Shown here one piece after another: positions 28,001-34,781 of a stretch of 60,000 nucleotides of DNA; the first letter of the stretch is position 1; each line of letters opens with the position of its first letter. The DNA lies in assembly GCF_032854445.1 (NCBI RefSeq), contig NC_088295.1:50023385-50083384 (forward strand). The letters run 5' to 3'. The position numbers were made by a program, and so were the translations under genes. Under the pieces are notes generated by a model that made no database searches, had not been told where the DNA came from, and was given only the letters and a program-made list of their open reading frames with translations. This DNA is from Liolophura sinensis (taxonomy: Eukaryota; Mollusca; Polyplacophora; Chitonida; Chitonidae).

Positions 28001-29346
28001 CTGACTAAATCACTTTAATGGGTTGACACAAATAATAAGTATAGGTTTGTCTGATTCTTTTTCAACACCATAGTCAAGAATTTCTCACTCATACAATGAC
28101 GGTCAGCTTTATGCATGGATGTAAACTTCATTAGACGAGTGACCCGTCTGCTCATGAGGCCCCACTGACTCACCATGGCCGGGAGAGGGGGGAATGTTAT
28201 TTTAGCTTTTCTAGACTCATGGCCTACCATTAGCAGCTTGGAAGCATTTTTTCAGGCTCTTTTTGATCTGCACAACTTATCTGGTACTTTCCATGAAATT
28301 CATAATTACCCCAACCTGAACAACACATTTTAGTCTCCAAAATTTTGTGAATAAATCAATATTTGTAAACTGCATTTAAAGTTGTACTTTACTGGTCCAT
28401 TTTGATGAGGATTTAGGGTATTTTAATATTACAATTATTACTAAATACCACCACTTGTAAACTTGCATATGTCTCACAATATGTCAGTGTACAGAGCCAC
28501 TCCTTTCAATATCAAAGGATCGAGTTTTTACGTGGAGGTTGCTGTCATGTGGTACACTGACGTCAATTCACTGAAGAATCTACCTTCACATAAATTAAAT
28601 CAAAATTTAATTTTTTTTTTTTTTTTGATTGTTGTTTTACGCTGTACTCAAGAATATTTCACTTATACGACAGCGGTCAGCATTATGGTGGATGGAAACC
28701 GGGCTGAACCCGGGGGAAACCCACGACCATCCGCAGGTTGCTGGCAGACCTTCCCACGTACGGCCGGAGAGGAAGCCAGTATAGGCTGGTCTTGAACTCA
28801 CAGCGACCGCATTGGTGAGAGGCTTCTGGGTCACTACGCTGCGCTAGCGCGCTAACCGACTAAGCCACGAAGGCCCCCAGATTTAATCATTCGAGAATGG
28901 GTTACCTACTAACAAAGGCAACCTTGTCTTTACAGCTGTCATGTGGACTTCTTTAATATAGTAGCATCAGTTTCCTTCCATCTCCAAAGAAGAGCGCAAC
29001 TCCCTTTCTTAAACCCCACGTTTCCTTTAGCGATATTTAGTATCCTTTCCCCATGCATGTAGCCAAAGCTAACCATACCTGATGAAGTGTGAGGTTTAAA
29101 GCTTCTGAGCTCTCCACTCGTCGTAAGGTGGTCATCTCCACAGATCCATCTCTCGGGGAATACTCTTCTCCATTCAACTTCTGGAACTTGCCCTCGCCCA
29201 AGTCTCCCCCACCCCCACCGTCTTCTTCTAAGTCGCTCATCGTTCTGCCCTGTTGTCCCTCCGTTAGCAGGGGCCTGCCGGTGTCAGATTCAGTGTCATT
29301 CGCCGGAAAAACCACGTTATGTAGAACTCGTTTACCCGCCACCAAA
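866..29346 (-). CDS. TRPA1: TRPA1-type ankyrin TRP cation channel, 22 exons, C-terminus off window
   Basis: A plasma-membrane non-selective cation channel, in this family a sensor of chemical or thermal stimuli. I joined 22 exons by reading both strands; every junction has GT/AG and matching phase, giving 3,099 nt or 1,033 codons from the Met at 29,240. In order (residues from that Met): an acidic, Gly-rich N-terminus (1-54), about 16 ankyrin repeats with TPLHxAA cores (about 85-660), a pre-S1 linker with KMPDVAEKV, S1 (exon 18), S2 (19), S3 (20), S4-S5 (21), and pore helix, filter MMIGEFEY and S6 (22). Vertebrate TRPA1 has the same repeat number and order. The C-terminal cytosolic part after IIIMNLL is missing because the window ends. 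The start is uncertain: the frame stays open upstream to a good acceptor at 29,347, in phase with a candidate exon at 41,398. Another TRPA subfamily is possible; TRPA membership is very likely. Confidence 0.93.
1858..2058 (-). CDS. TRPA1: TRPA1 exon 21 (S4-S5)
   Basis: Acceptor tactggcag, donor AACCAG|gtacgt, 201 nt, phase 0 to 0. Encodes DWQWNLGAVAIFLAWIDLVL (S4), the S4-S5 linker, and S5 (FIVFLLFIIAFALAF). The QWxxGAxAIFLxW pattern is typical of TRPA1. Confidence 0.95.
2226..2412. repeat. 9-bp GTGGGAGGT minisatellite next to exon 20 donor
   Basis: About 20 units of a GTGGGAGGT/GTGGGAAGT/GTGGGAGT motif. It ends 17 bp from the exon 20 donor. GGG runs every nine bases on the plus strand could form G-quadruplexes. 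The long ORFs on both strands are repeat artefacts. Confidence 0.95.
2430..2561 (-). CDS. TRPA1: TRPA1 exon 20 (S3)
   Basis: Acceptor gtattttcag, donor CGTCTG|gtgaga, 132 nt, phase 0 to 0. Encodes LFQVYQAKLNYIGFENLIEW and S3 ITYVTAFLLVLDF. The frame stays open through the donor into the minisatellite for over 100 codons, so intron retention would give a long Pro/His/Thr tail. Confidence 0.92.
3660..3691. repeat. Poly-C tract
   Basis: C-rich run (accccctccccctccc then 14 C) in the intron after exon 19. Confidence 0.9.
3736..3859 (-). CDS. TRPA1: TRPA1 exon 19 (S1-S2 loop and S2)
   Basis: Acceptor taaccacag, donor AGAGAG|gtaagt, 124 nt, phase 2 to 0. Encodes YELLNSTRCEDVLAAP, then the S2 region GKYVIMGLAGWNLLRE. 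The NST sequon lies in the extracellular loop. An upstream open stretch (EVVVNHS) has no acceptor in the right phase. Confidence 0.88.
3879..4090. repeat. 36-bp minisatellite beside exon 19 acceptor
   Basis: Six units containing ttctcaccatgataattag and ttctcagtgtttaca. The first unit starts about 20 bp upstream (in gene sense) of exon 19. Confidence 0.93.
4205..4772. repeat. 21-bp minisatellite near exon 18 donor
   Basis: About 26 units of ggagactcCATCATGccac type, each 21 bp, so open frames appear on both strands. Ends about 60 bp from the exon 18 donor. A second periodicity of 42 bp is visible between 4,500 and 4,620. Confidence 0.95.
4834..5003 (-). CDS. TRPA1: TRPA1 exon 18 (TRP-like pre-S1 and S1)
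   Basis: Acceptor cccatgcag, donor CACATT|gtgagt, 170 nt, phase 0 to 2. Encodes LAHPLVTTLLRHKWNSYG, then S1 (YYLNLFLYTIFLTFLTGYVV). The Lys of HKW aligns with human K710. Confidence 0.93.
5047..5265 (-). mobile_element. Degenerate SINE relative
   Basis: Contains tatttatttatct, a catacatacatac run, then ctcaagaatttttcacttat and ggtggaggaaaccgaagagc. These are cognates of the 3' body of the main SINE in this window (AAAT tail, ATTCTTGAG, GGTTTCCTCC on the other strand). Too decayed to define ends. Confidence 0.5.
5984..6081 (-). CDS. TRPA1: TRPA1 exon 17 (pre-S1)
   Basis: Acceptor tgtttgcag, donor ATTATG|gtaagg, 98 nt, phase 1 to 0. Encodes GSMYNEDDKLIDDAQPY and KNHPLWIM. Confidence 0.92.
6100..6930. 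repeat. 33-bp minisatellite, decaying toward exon 16 donor
   Basis: About 14 clear units between 6,190 and 6,640 of acacaaaatgrttccattgt with acactgtctgt; looser copies reach 6,930, next to the exon 16 donor at 6,934. The unit is 11 codons, giving apparent ORFs on both strands that are not genes. Confidence 0.93.
6934..7080 (-). CDS. TRPA1: TRPA1 exon 16 (pre-S1 linker)
   Basis: Acceptor ttggtgtcag, donor TCTGCAG|gtaact, 147 nt, phase 1 to 1. Completes KMPDVAEKVFHQC and continues with FYQIKFNYEFLDD. The 33-bp minisatellite begins, in decayed form, next to this donor. Confidence 0.93.
7081..9600. other. TRPA1 intron 15, mostly unexplained
   Basis: Contains a short 28-bp tandem repeat (about 7,370-7,465, three and a half units with gcgcaatatgatcactgcta). 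A segment around 7,680-8,160 beginning tgacatggcggccatcttgg looks like an old dispersed repeat, not provable here. A possible cryptic exon lies at 8,782-8,845. No other exon seen. Confidence 0.5.
9613..9855. repeat. 40-bp tandem array containing exon 15 end and donor
   Basis: Six units of 40 bp (catttttctgatcagccttt then aatgtgagcgacttacgtgg). The unit at 9,817-9,855 covers the last exon 15 bases and its real donor (gtaagt on minus). The others carry copies of that donor with changed exon-side or intron-side bases. Confidence 0.95.
9837..9958 (-). CDS. TRPA1: TRPA1 exon 15 (linker after ankyrin repeats)
   Basis: Acceptor gttgtttcag, donor TGCCAG|gtaagt, 122 nt, phase 2 to 1. Encodes DVAMAIVSSSRWEAALR, then GNRNTPMRKLIRKMP. 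The last 19 exon bases and the donor form the first unit of a 40-bp tandem array running into the intron. Human TRPA1 has the reactive cysteine C621 near the GNRN position (GNKC from memory); here it is Asn. Confidence 0.92.
10078..10347 (+). mobile_element. Full-length tRNA-derived SINE
   Basis: tRNA-like head with box A (tggctcagttggttagcgcg) and box B (gtgagttcaagttc), a body ending ccgtcgtataagtgaaatat tcttgagtac, and an AAAT-type tail after caatcaaat. Flanked by an 11-bp target duplication aaatacgccaa at 10,067-10,077 and 10,348-10,358. This copy defines the family ends in the window. Confidence 0.95.
10496..10632 (-). CDS. TRPA1: TRPA1 exon 14 (ankyrin repeats 15-16)
   Basis: Acceptor gattgacag, donor AGAGA|gtaagt, 137 nt, phase 0 to 2. 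Cores TTPLHLASTYGHVPCVNLLL and GNNCLDLAIDNN, the last ankyrin repeat before the linker. Confidence 0.93.
11177..11298. repeat. Two adjacent hairpins sharing one loop sequence
   Basis: Arms 11,177-11,203/11,221-11,247 match over 27 bp with three mismatches. Arms 11,244-11,261/11,281-11,298 match perfectly over 18 bp. Both loops contain tctaacaagaaatta. Intronic, between exons 13 and 14. Confidence 0.9.
11608..11719 (-). CDS. TRPA1: TRPA1 exon 13 (ankyrin repeat 14)
   Basis: Acceptor catcttag, donor ACGAAG|gtaact, 112 nt, phase 2 to 0. Core WTPLDCAAAKGWMKTAKILL, then DAPVDPVDKTK. Confidence 0.93.
12036..12988. repeat. 68-bp satellite, 14 units, next to exon 12 donor
   Basis: Fourteen nearly identical 68-bp units containing cccctctgtctatagtttac and aattaaatacagtgg. 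Variants recur in several units (cccatc/ctatc; ggact/ggaat; cctgta/cctgca/cctata), indicating recent amplification or homogenisation. Ends about 20 bp from the exon 12 donor. Confidence 0.97.
13009..13155 (-). CDS. TRPA1: TRPA1 exon 12 (ankyrin repeat 13)
   Basis: Acceptor cttgttgtag, donor GCAAG|gtatgt, 147 nt, phase 2 to 2. Core NTALHLAALFGQKSVAQVL. Its donor is about 20 bp from the end of a 0.95-kb 68-bp satellite. Confidence 0.93.
13497..13585 (-). CDS. TRPA1: TRPA1 exon 11 (ankyrin repeat 12)
   Basis: Acceptor tattacag, donor ACAAA|gtatgt, 89 nt, phase 0 to 2. Encodes CLLDKDADIDCKNEEE and core QTPLHLAAKNGRT. Confidence 0.93.
14015..14122 (-). CDS. TRPA1: TRPA1 exon 10 (ankyrin repeat 11)
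   Basis: Acceptor tatgtttcag, donor GCAAGG|gtaaga, 108 nt, phase 0 to 0. Encodes RLLEHKNAPELMSNSD and core EPLHVAAMNGFLTVAR. Confidence 0.93.
14726..14909 (-). CDS. TRPA1: TRPA1 exon 9 (ankyrin repeats 9-10)
   Basis: Acceptor cttgtttcag, donor TTGCAG|gtacag, 184 nt, phase 2 to 0. Cores YTPLLIASVKGNAETIDILL and KTAIYLAAEENK. Confidence 0.95.
14980..16105. repeat. Complex satellite of CACATG-rich units
   Basis: More than twenty interleaved units combining cccatatcacatgagcctg with tgcagcacatgaacccgtgg. Full and partial units alternate, giving a higher-order pattern. Lies in the intron between exons 8 and 9. Confidence 0.95.
16362..16557 (-). CDS. TRPA1: TRPA1 exon 8 (ankyrin repeats 7-8)
   Basis: Acceptor gtttgcag, donor GGAAAG|gtaaac, 196 nt, phase 1 to 2. 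Cores FPLHLAAVAGDLNIVKLLL and ETPLHKAAAYNHISVV. Confidence 0.95.
16834..16927 (-). CDS. TRPA1: TRPA1 exon 7 (ankyrin repeat 6)
   Basis: Acceptor gtttttcag, donor AGAAGG|gtaacg, 94 nt, phase 0 to 1. Encodes a divergent ankyrin repeat with core STCLHLCVDSGHYEVAKI. Confidence 0.93.
17547..17765 (-). CDS. TRPA1: TRPA1 exon 6 (ankyrin repeats 4-5)
   Basis: Acceptor aatgtgtag, donor TCACAG|gtaaac, 219 nt, phase 0 to 0. Two ankyrin repeats with cores MTALHQAAIHNN and STPLHHACSEGN, ending KLDGWVTISQ. Confidence 0.95.
18311..18496 (-). CDS. TRPA1: TRPA1 exon 5 (ankyrin repeats 2-3)
   Basis: Acceptor gttttcag, donor ATAGAG|gtaagc, 186 nt, phase 0 to 0. Starts with acidic DDGSLGGDLADGGD, then VVRYLISAGADI and the repeat YGLTPLHFAAMRGNEVA. 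Confidence 0.95.
18497..21043. other. TRPA1 intron without recognised element
   Basis: AT-rich; poly-A near 20,490-20,512 and poly-T near 20,785-20,800. No exon, SINE or tandem array recognised on either strand. Confidence 0.5.
21044..21067 (-). CDS. TRPA1: TRPA1 exon 4, 24-nt microexon (probable cassette)
   Basis: Bounded by gttctcag and |gtagat. It encodes the eight residues GSGDEGEQ, phase 0 at both ends, so inclusion or skipping keeps the frame. It lengthens an acidic linker inside ankyrin repeat 2, where invertebrate TRPA1 proteins vary in length. Probably alternatively spliced; that is inference. Confidence 0.7.
21710..22370. repeat. Degenerate tandem repeat with nested SINE
   Basis: Recurring units with aaagtttaacctgccatctg and gtgcatttacacacca, separated by A-runs and cttaaccttcaatc. 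The array is split by a minus-strand SINE at 21,936-22,099. Confidence 0.8.
21936..22099 (-). mobile_element. 5'-truncated SINE with 11-bp target duplication
   Basis: Minus-strand copy with tttattt tail, gattggtgttttacaccata and gtgggaggaaaccgggcac; the tRNA-like head is missing. Direct repeat aatctatgtgt at 21,925-21,935 and 22,100-22,110. Confidence 0.92.
22371..22400. repeat. Poly-C and CA microsatellite
   Basis: A run of C followed by acccc and a short (CA)n. Confidence 0.85.
22543..22634 (-). CDS. TRPA1: TRPA1 exon 3 (ankyrin repeat 2, first half)
   Basis: Acceptor cgtttcag, donor AATGAG|gtaatg, 92 nt, phase 1 to 0. Encodes VNNRGDEDATPLHFAARYRRE and a basic tail. Two weaker upstream donors (gtaccg at 22,582, gtcaac at 22,564) would leave phase 2 and break the frame of the next exon, so the gtaatg site is chosen. 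Confidence 0.85.
24070..24930. repeat. Dispersed repeat, copy A, internally repetitive
   Basis: Contains three or four related segments with gctcaatacatgcagtactt, ccctaacattttgtttaac and ggaattcagtaatttac, spaced about 150 bp. A second copy lies at 49,255-50,070. A SINE is nested at 24,571. I do not recognise the family. Confidence 0.8.
24571..24792 (+). mobile_element. SINE nested in dispersed repeat
   Basis: Plus-strand copy starting gcagcgtaatgacc, slightly 5'-truncated, ending caatcaaataaatatataaa. Target duplication acatgcagt at 24,562-24,570 and 24,793-24,801. Other copies of the host repeat show the uninterrupted site. Confidence 0.93.
25574..25742 (-). CDS. TRPA1: TRPA1 exon 2 (ankyrin repeat 1)
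   Basis: Acceptor gttacag, donor GCAG|gttagt, 169 nt, phase 0 to 1. Encodes CARDGDVRNMERLLNQ followed by the first ankyrin repeat (SPLHYAARCNHIEIVRMLVEKGA). Confidence 0.93.
26772..27062 (-). mobile_element. Second SINE family, tRNA-like head
   Basis: On the minus strand it begins ccggcccggatagcacagtt ggtagagtg (box A-like), has a box B-like gtatcaatcctgg, and ends in a (CACT)n tail at 26,772-26,792. The body differs from the main SINE. Confidence 0.75.
27690..27832. repeat. 26-bp tandem repeat
   Basis: About five units of gacacagtaatgatcacgaa tgtcag type, intronic. Confidence 0.9.
28611..28876 (-). mobile_element. Full-length SINE, 200 bp downstream (in sense) of TRPA1 exon 1
   Basis: Minus-strand copy with complete head (ggccttcgtggcttagtcgg on minus), body and a pure poly-A tail instead of AAAT. 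Possible 7-bp duplication atttaat on each side. Same orientation as TRPA1, in its intron. Confidence 0.92.
29079..29346 (-). CDS. TRPA1: TRPA1 exon 1 (N-terminal acidic segment)
   Basis: Ends CTTCATCAG|gtatgg in phase 0. From the Met at 29,240 it encodes MSDLEEDGGGGGDLGEG and a charged segment ending NLTLHQ. The frame is open upstream to an acceptor cttccggcag at 29,347, with no other in-frame Met; a stop follows about 16 codons further up. It is therefore either a first exon with ATG at 29,240 (coding 29,079-29,240) or an internal exon of 268 nt. Confidence 0.75.
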
Positions 29347-30898
29347 CTGCCGGAAGATGAAGCGGGGGAATTCTGATTAGTTCGTAGGCAATCCAGATTT
29401 CAGCGTTAGTAGAGCTAATTCAGAGCCAATGTCCCAGATTTTCTCGCTACCCGCTCAGTTCTATCAGCGCCACACTACCTTATGTTTGTTTGCTTCGATG
29501 TTACAACACTGATGTGGTCACATGATCTACAGAAGATCGTTGATTGGCCAACCTCATGGGAGGGGGAGATATAGATCAGTAGGCTCCAGAGTGGTTGGTA
29601 CATTCATTTTAAACTCCATTTATATTGTCACAATGAAAATGTGTACTTCCAGTTTAATTCCTGTGTCTTTAGGTGGATGTAATAATACGAAATCATTCTT
29701 TGTAAAAAAAGTGTCTTTGAATAATCAGTATACACGTTAAAATAGCAATCACTTTTCTTGGAATAAACCCCATTTTCTGTAGTCTCACACGGAGTACAAT
29801 GATACCCCCTCCAGCGCACCAAACACGTACAACCCTGTCTAATGATGAATATAGCTGTCTTTTCCAACAATATTGGCGTAAAGCAATTAGTAGGCAAGAC
29901 AAATGGGTTTTTTTCTTTTTTCTTTTTTTTTTGCAATTAATTAATTGGATATATAGATAGGTCTACACGTTTACACACGTATATTCCAGTCTTACATGAG
30001 CATTTAGATGCATCTCTCATTGTAAGATTTTAAAAACACCCCACCTTTCGATGCATGTGCTGATATTTTTGCCTCTTTTGTACCAAGAGTTATGATAAGG
30101 TATGTATAATACACAATATCTTGAACTGAAATTAACATGTCTACACCTGCCATAAATTTGCTTGTATCAATGGTTATCATTTCAAAATAAAATGCACACA
30201 ATAGACAAATGATATCAGCCACACATCCACCTTCATCTGTTTGTTGTTCGAAAATCAGCTTAATTGTTAGCATAGAATCACTCATAAAGCTATACAAAAA
30301 AGCGTTACAAAATTTAGGCTTATTTTTGTCATTTTTATATATCTGACCCATATATAGGATACCGTATTCACGCACTTGTCCCGTCATGGACAAAAGTGAC
30401 AGATAAATAATGCATATATATTGTGGTGCGCGTGAGGATTCAACAATTAGACCTACATGCCCGACTTAAAACACAGAGTTGCAGCTAGGTACATACTTTT
30501 GTGGTCCGCGTTTTGGCAAGGGTGGGAGATCGTCCAGTGAAGATTGCGGTGAGAAGGAGACAGACTTCCGTGGAATCGAACCCAGGTCCGTCCTCTTTAG
30601 CACTGTATGATTTTCTTCGTTTTGTGGGGTAGGCGGTGGACCAAGAACGGGACTGAAAATATAAAAGTGGATACACAGAGTGGCTGCCTTTGTGCTTAGC
30701 CTACAGAAGTCCGATATAGCAATAACAATACGAATGCAAACGGATGCACAGGTGAGTCCTTAGTCGGTTCTCTTCGTGAAGAGGGGACAGGGTGGGGTGG
30801 GTGCATGAGTGAAGTGTTTAATGAAACGATTTCTCACTTGCAGAGCAGTAAACCCATTTTAAGCTACTCATTCTTATACTGAAAACCCGAATATATGA

Positions 30899-31047
30899 TT
30901 TTATGTATTTATTTGGTGTTTTTCGTCGTGCTCAAAAATATTTTACTTATACGACGTAGCACGTACGATCTTACGTACGGTCAGAAAGGACGCCAGCATG
31001 AGCTGGACTTGAACTCACACCGACCGCATTGGTTGGAGGCACGCTGG

Positions 31048-31049
<2 letters not shown>
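30899..31049 (-). mobile_element. SINE fragment with internal deletion
   Basis: Has the 3' body (cgtgctcaaaaatattttac) and part of the head (cttgaactcacaccgaccgc) but lacks the middle. Interrupted at the head by a TA microsatellite. Confidence 0.8.
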
Positions 31050-31116
<67 letters not shown>

Positions 31117-31117
31117 G
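31050..31117. repeat. (TA)n microsatellite
   Basis: About 68 bp of TA with one interruption, adjoining a SINE fragment. Confidence 0.97.
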
Positions 31118-32466
31118 TTGTCTACAAACTGCCGGAAAGCTTATTGACAGCCTCAACTCTGTTCCTCAGCTTTCCAAGGGGATCTGTATGTAAAGCCTAT
31201 ACTTTATGCAGCGGAATTCAAACTGACATTCCGATATTCCTTGGCAAGCTGAACAATTAAACTGTATTTAAAAAGCACTCTCCCTTTCGCTCTCTTATTG
31301 ACTTTCCATCATCCGCTGGCATCTGTGTGGACAAAGCAACATAAACATTATACGTATATAGGCCTGTACCATGCATGTATGGACTGGTGCTCGTGACGAT
31401 CAAGTCAAGCGCTGCCAGAATTTTCATCAAAATCCATGCATATAAATTGGCCGTTAAGTTCACAGACATTTATACAGTAGACTGGATCCGTTATTTCAAT
31501 GTCCAGATCATTATGGGAAAATTGAGTGGAAAATTATTATCTGGTGCCAAATCTACGTAGGTAGGTTTTGTACACCATCCACCATATGAATAGATGCTTC
31601 GAAAAACTTGTCTGGTAGTTACAGTCTCCGTAGAAGCTGTTTGTGCAGTAAACTGCCACAAGGTTGCCATTACCAAATAAATGTTGGTCACCCACAGACT
31701 GACCACGAAAACCTTGGTCAAAAGTATTTGGTGAAAATGTTGCAACCTTAAAAAAAAACTGGTGATCACCACCTTTGATCATATAGTATTTGTAGACAAG
31801 AAAACACGTTGGTTACTTTTGTTACCAAACTTCAGCATAACCGTTTATCATATTTCTGCATGTTCATGCACACCTGTGAATGCACGCCTGTGGATGCACA
31901 CCTGTGAATCCATGCCTGTGAATGCACGCCTGCACGCTGGATGCGCTGTTTCTAAAGTTGATTATATTGTCATTTAGCCTACTTGCCGACCTTGTTAGCA
32001 TATAATCACATACCGCGACTGTTTTAATGTGTTTTACTCAGCGTCCAACAACGAAATGCACGCAGCCCGTATGTATAAAGTTACTGCGATGGTTGCAGCA
32101 GTTGTTGATGTGGTGACAGAATACCCTCAGTTTCTCTGAAGATAGATTTCCTGTGGTTTGTTGGCATCTTGCTGGCAACATGTGATGGAATAGGAAAATG
32201 AACATCAATGGCCACAAGATGGCGGCGAAAGCAGACGTGTCGATTTGAGTTCCGCTACTCTCACTGAGATGGGTTAGTTGTTCTGTTGCAAGGCTGTGAC
32301 ATTGTGGGGAGTTTGAAAACATGACTGAGATACAAAACTATCAAGCAGATACTGCCGTTCTTTGTTGAAAGCCATTCGAGTTTTCGGACAGGACATGCAG
32401 GTCGAGCTCTAATCTTCAAGACGTTGTGGGAAGTGTACTTTAAAACTGGCGTCCACGAGAACTGAC

Positions 32467-33120
32467 ATGGACAACTCGGACAAACATTGCGGGACTAACA
32501 AGAGAAAGGGAAGCAAGCTTTTACACAATACTACCTTGAAGAAAGTAAACTCACTTGGTGACATACCGTCAGCTAGCAGTCAGTCTACCTATCATTTTAA
32601 CCCTATGCCGGCAGGCCTTGTGAATTTAGAAGGTCTTATATTAACAGCATCTTGATATCTGTAGGCCCCTATTCAGCAAGCTGTAAAGTCAGCAATGAAT
32701 TAAGTCATGGAAGTGATGAAAGAAAGTGACTCAAAAATATCGTCTCTCGCTATTGATTTAAAGACTACCGTTGAGAAATTATGTGAAAGGGATAAGCTTA
32801 TAGAAACATTCATTGACATTTCAAGGTCACACTTTATTGGCAAACAGAAAACGCAAATCATTGTGAAATTTGCATCATATCGCAAACGAACAAGCACGAA
32901 AATCTCTCCATATGATGCCCTCCTTATCAAACGTGTATGTCAATGAGGATCTAATGAAGTTGCGCTTTTCTTTATTTAAATCTTTACTAAACCTGAAAAA
33001 GCAAGGCAAGGTTCATAGCGCTTGGACCCATGACGGCAATGTGTCCTTTTGTGCGACAGAAAGCGCAGACAAGAAACTCGCCAGTACTGAACGGGATATA
33101 AAAGACTTTGTCAGCTGGTA
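32467..33120 (+). pseudogene. LINE ORF1 remnant
   Basis: Three overlapping frames join into one ORF1-like protein: a Lys/Ser-rich start, a coiled-coil-like stretch (SLAIDLKTTVEKLCERDKLI), IIVKFASYRKR, then VYVNEDLMKLRFSLFKSL and KVHSAWTHDGNVSF. The last parts match the conserved NEDLT...WT.DG pattern of LINE ORF1 C-terminal domains. At least two frameshifts and several stops break it. The central RNA-binding region appears shortened. Confidence 0.7.
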
Positions 33121-33728
33121 AAACAACATTCTGGTAGATTCCTGCATGCTTGTTTGGAGCTACCCGGTGCCTGCACACTTGCATTGTACAAACTCTGACC
33201 TACTCAACAAGTTTCAAATCTGCACGAGTTACTTGGTTTACACAGAGCCTTTAGTCTTTGACTCGTTTGGTAATCTGTGGCTGCATGCTTTACTGACTGT
33301 GACAAAATGAGGGAATGCACGGATTCTTTCAGTTCGGACCTGTACTACAAACCTGCGTTTATTCCGGGTATATTACATAACCGTTCTAACTGAAGCCTAT
33401 TTTCACCCCCGTCACCAAAGATGTGTCGTATACCTACTGTTTAGCGCCACACGTTTTTGTCCACCCAAACAGTAATTAAGTCGCATGGACTTGGTATAAA
33501 GTCGCAGTCGTAGAGTAATGCATAGTATCCCTTTTGTCATGCAATTACACGTTTTCTTTCAACATGTTTATTTGATTAATCTCGTCAGAATTGATCGCGA
33601 TTGCATTCTATACTATATCTCTGTTTTCTGGATCTTTTCTTAAACAAATCATTCATGAAGGATTTCACAGCGATACTTGATAACAAATTCCCATATCTCA
33701 GTGTAAATATCACACTTTTCCTTTCACG

Positions 33729-33732
<4 letters not shown>

Positions 33733-33813
<81 letters not shown>
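33733..33813. repeat. (AT)n microsatellite
   Basis: About 80 bp of uninterrupted AT inside the LINE, between ORF1 and ORF2. Confidence 0.97.
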
Positions 33814-33816
<3 letters not shown>

Positions 33817-33948
33817 TTGTAATGTTGTTACTTTTTTGGATATTTGTAAATACACTACTTACTGAATATTATGTTTTGTAATGGTTAAATTTCTACTGCT
33901 TATAAATAACATTTGTAAGGAAGTTTTATTTTGTGAATATTACCAAAT

Positions 33949-34781
33949 GTGTTCGTTTGCACTCTTCTTAAGTATTTTAAATTATTTGCTGATATGAAAT
34001 CTATCTTCAATGTATTAACTTCTTACTCTGGTATTCTGGCACTATGTGCTTTAAGTGCCCTGTCTAATTGTAACTACTCGCTAATTGTATATATGATCCT
34101 TTTGCTGAAATGTGGTGATGTACACAGTAACCCAGGGCCTTCCCATCAGAATAACTTGTCGTGTTGTCACATTAACCCAAGGAGTTTACTTGCTCAAGGC
34201 GATGACCAGCATTCCTCGTACTTCAGAGTAGATGAGATATCAACTGTTCTATCTCGCAAATATGGCTATGACTTAATAAATATTGTTATTTTATACAAAG
34301 AAAAGATAGGAACAGGCATGGAGGAGGAGTAGCTGTTTACTGTAAAACATGTACTAATGTCACTCGACGAAAAGATTTGGAAAATGAAAACGAAATTGTG
34401 TGGATCAATGTGGATTGTGATGAAAAACATGTTTTTATTGCTGTCTGTTATCTACCGCCCAATCAAACTGCTAATGAACGGGAGCTCTTTATTAATAACC
34501 TACATGATTCTATCACGTCTGTTTTAACAGAAAATCCAGATGTACTCTTAATTTTGGGAGATTTCAATGACAGATGTATCAAATGGCACGACTTCCACGT
34601 CAAGAATGAACTTAAAAAGAGTTTGTATGACTTGATCAAGGGAAACAACCTCTTTCGACTTATCGATGAACCCAGTAGGTATACCGACGAAAGTGGTTAT
34701 ATATTAGACCTAATTATTACTGACAGTGTCGGATATATAGATGACTATGGTGTGGTGGCATCACTTGCCAATCTGGACTAG
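33949..34781 (+). pseudogene. LINE ORF2: 2A-like motif and APE endonuclease
   Basis: Starts with a hydrophobic leader, then LLLKCGDVHSNPGP (34,099-34,140), matching the 2A-like pattern DxExNPGP except His for Glu, followed by CHINPRSLL, the usual start of the endonuclease. Later parts read VCYLPPNQTANERELFIN, the catalytic ILGDFND and LDLIITD. A frameshift near 34,330 splits it and stops end it at 34,781. The 2A pattern is known from CR1/L2-type elements of marine invertebrates. Confidence 0.85.

Larger units (their letters stand above)
29347..32340. other. Upstream or intron region with SINE fragment and TA repeat
   Basis: No exon recognised. A decayed minus-strand SINE fragment lies at about 30,899-31,049, then (TA)n at 31,050-31,117. 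A 14-bp tandem repeat with cctgtgaatgcacg lies at about 31,865-31,940. Short ORFs here show no domain. Confidence 0.5.

Noticed and set aside
30485-30676. Minus-strand ORF upstream of TRPA1 exon 1
   Set aside because: Short, no recognisable motif and no phase-consistent link to the channel exons.
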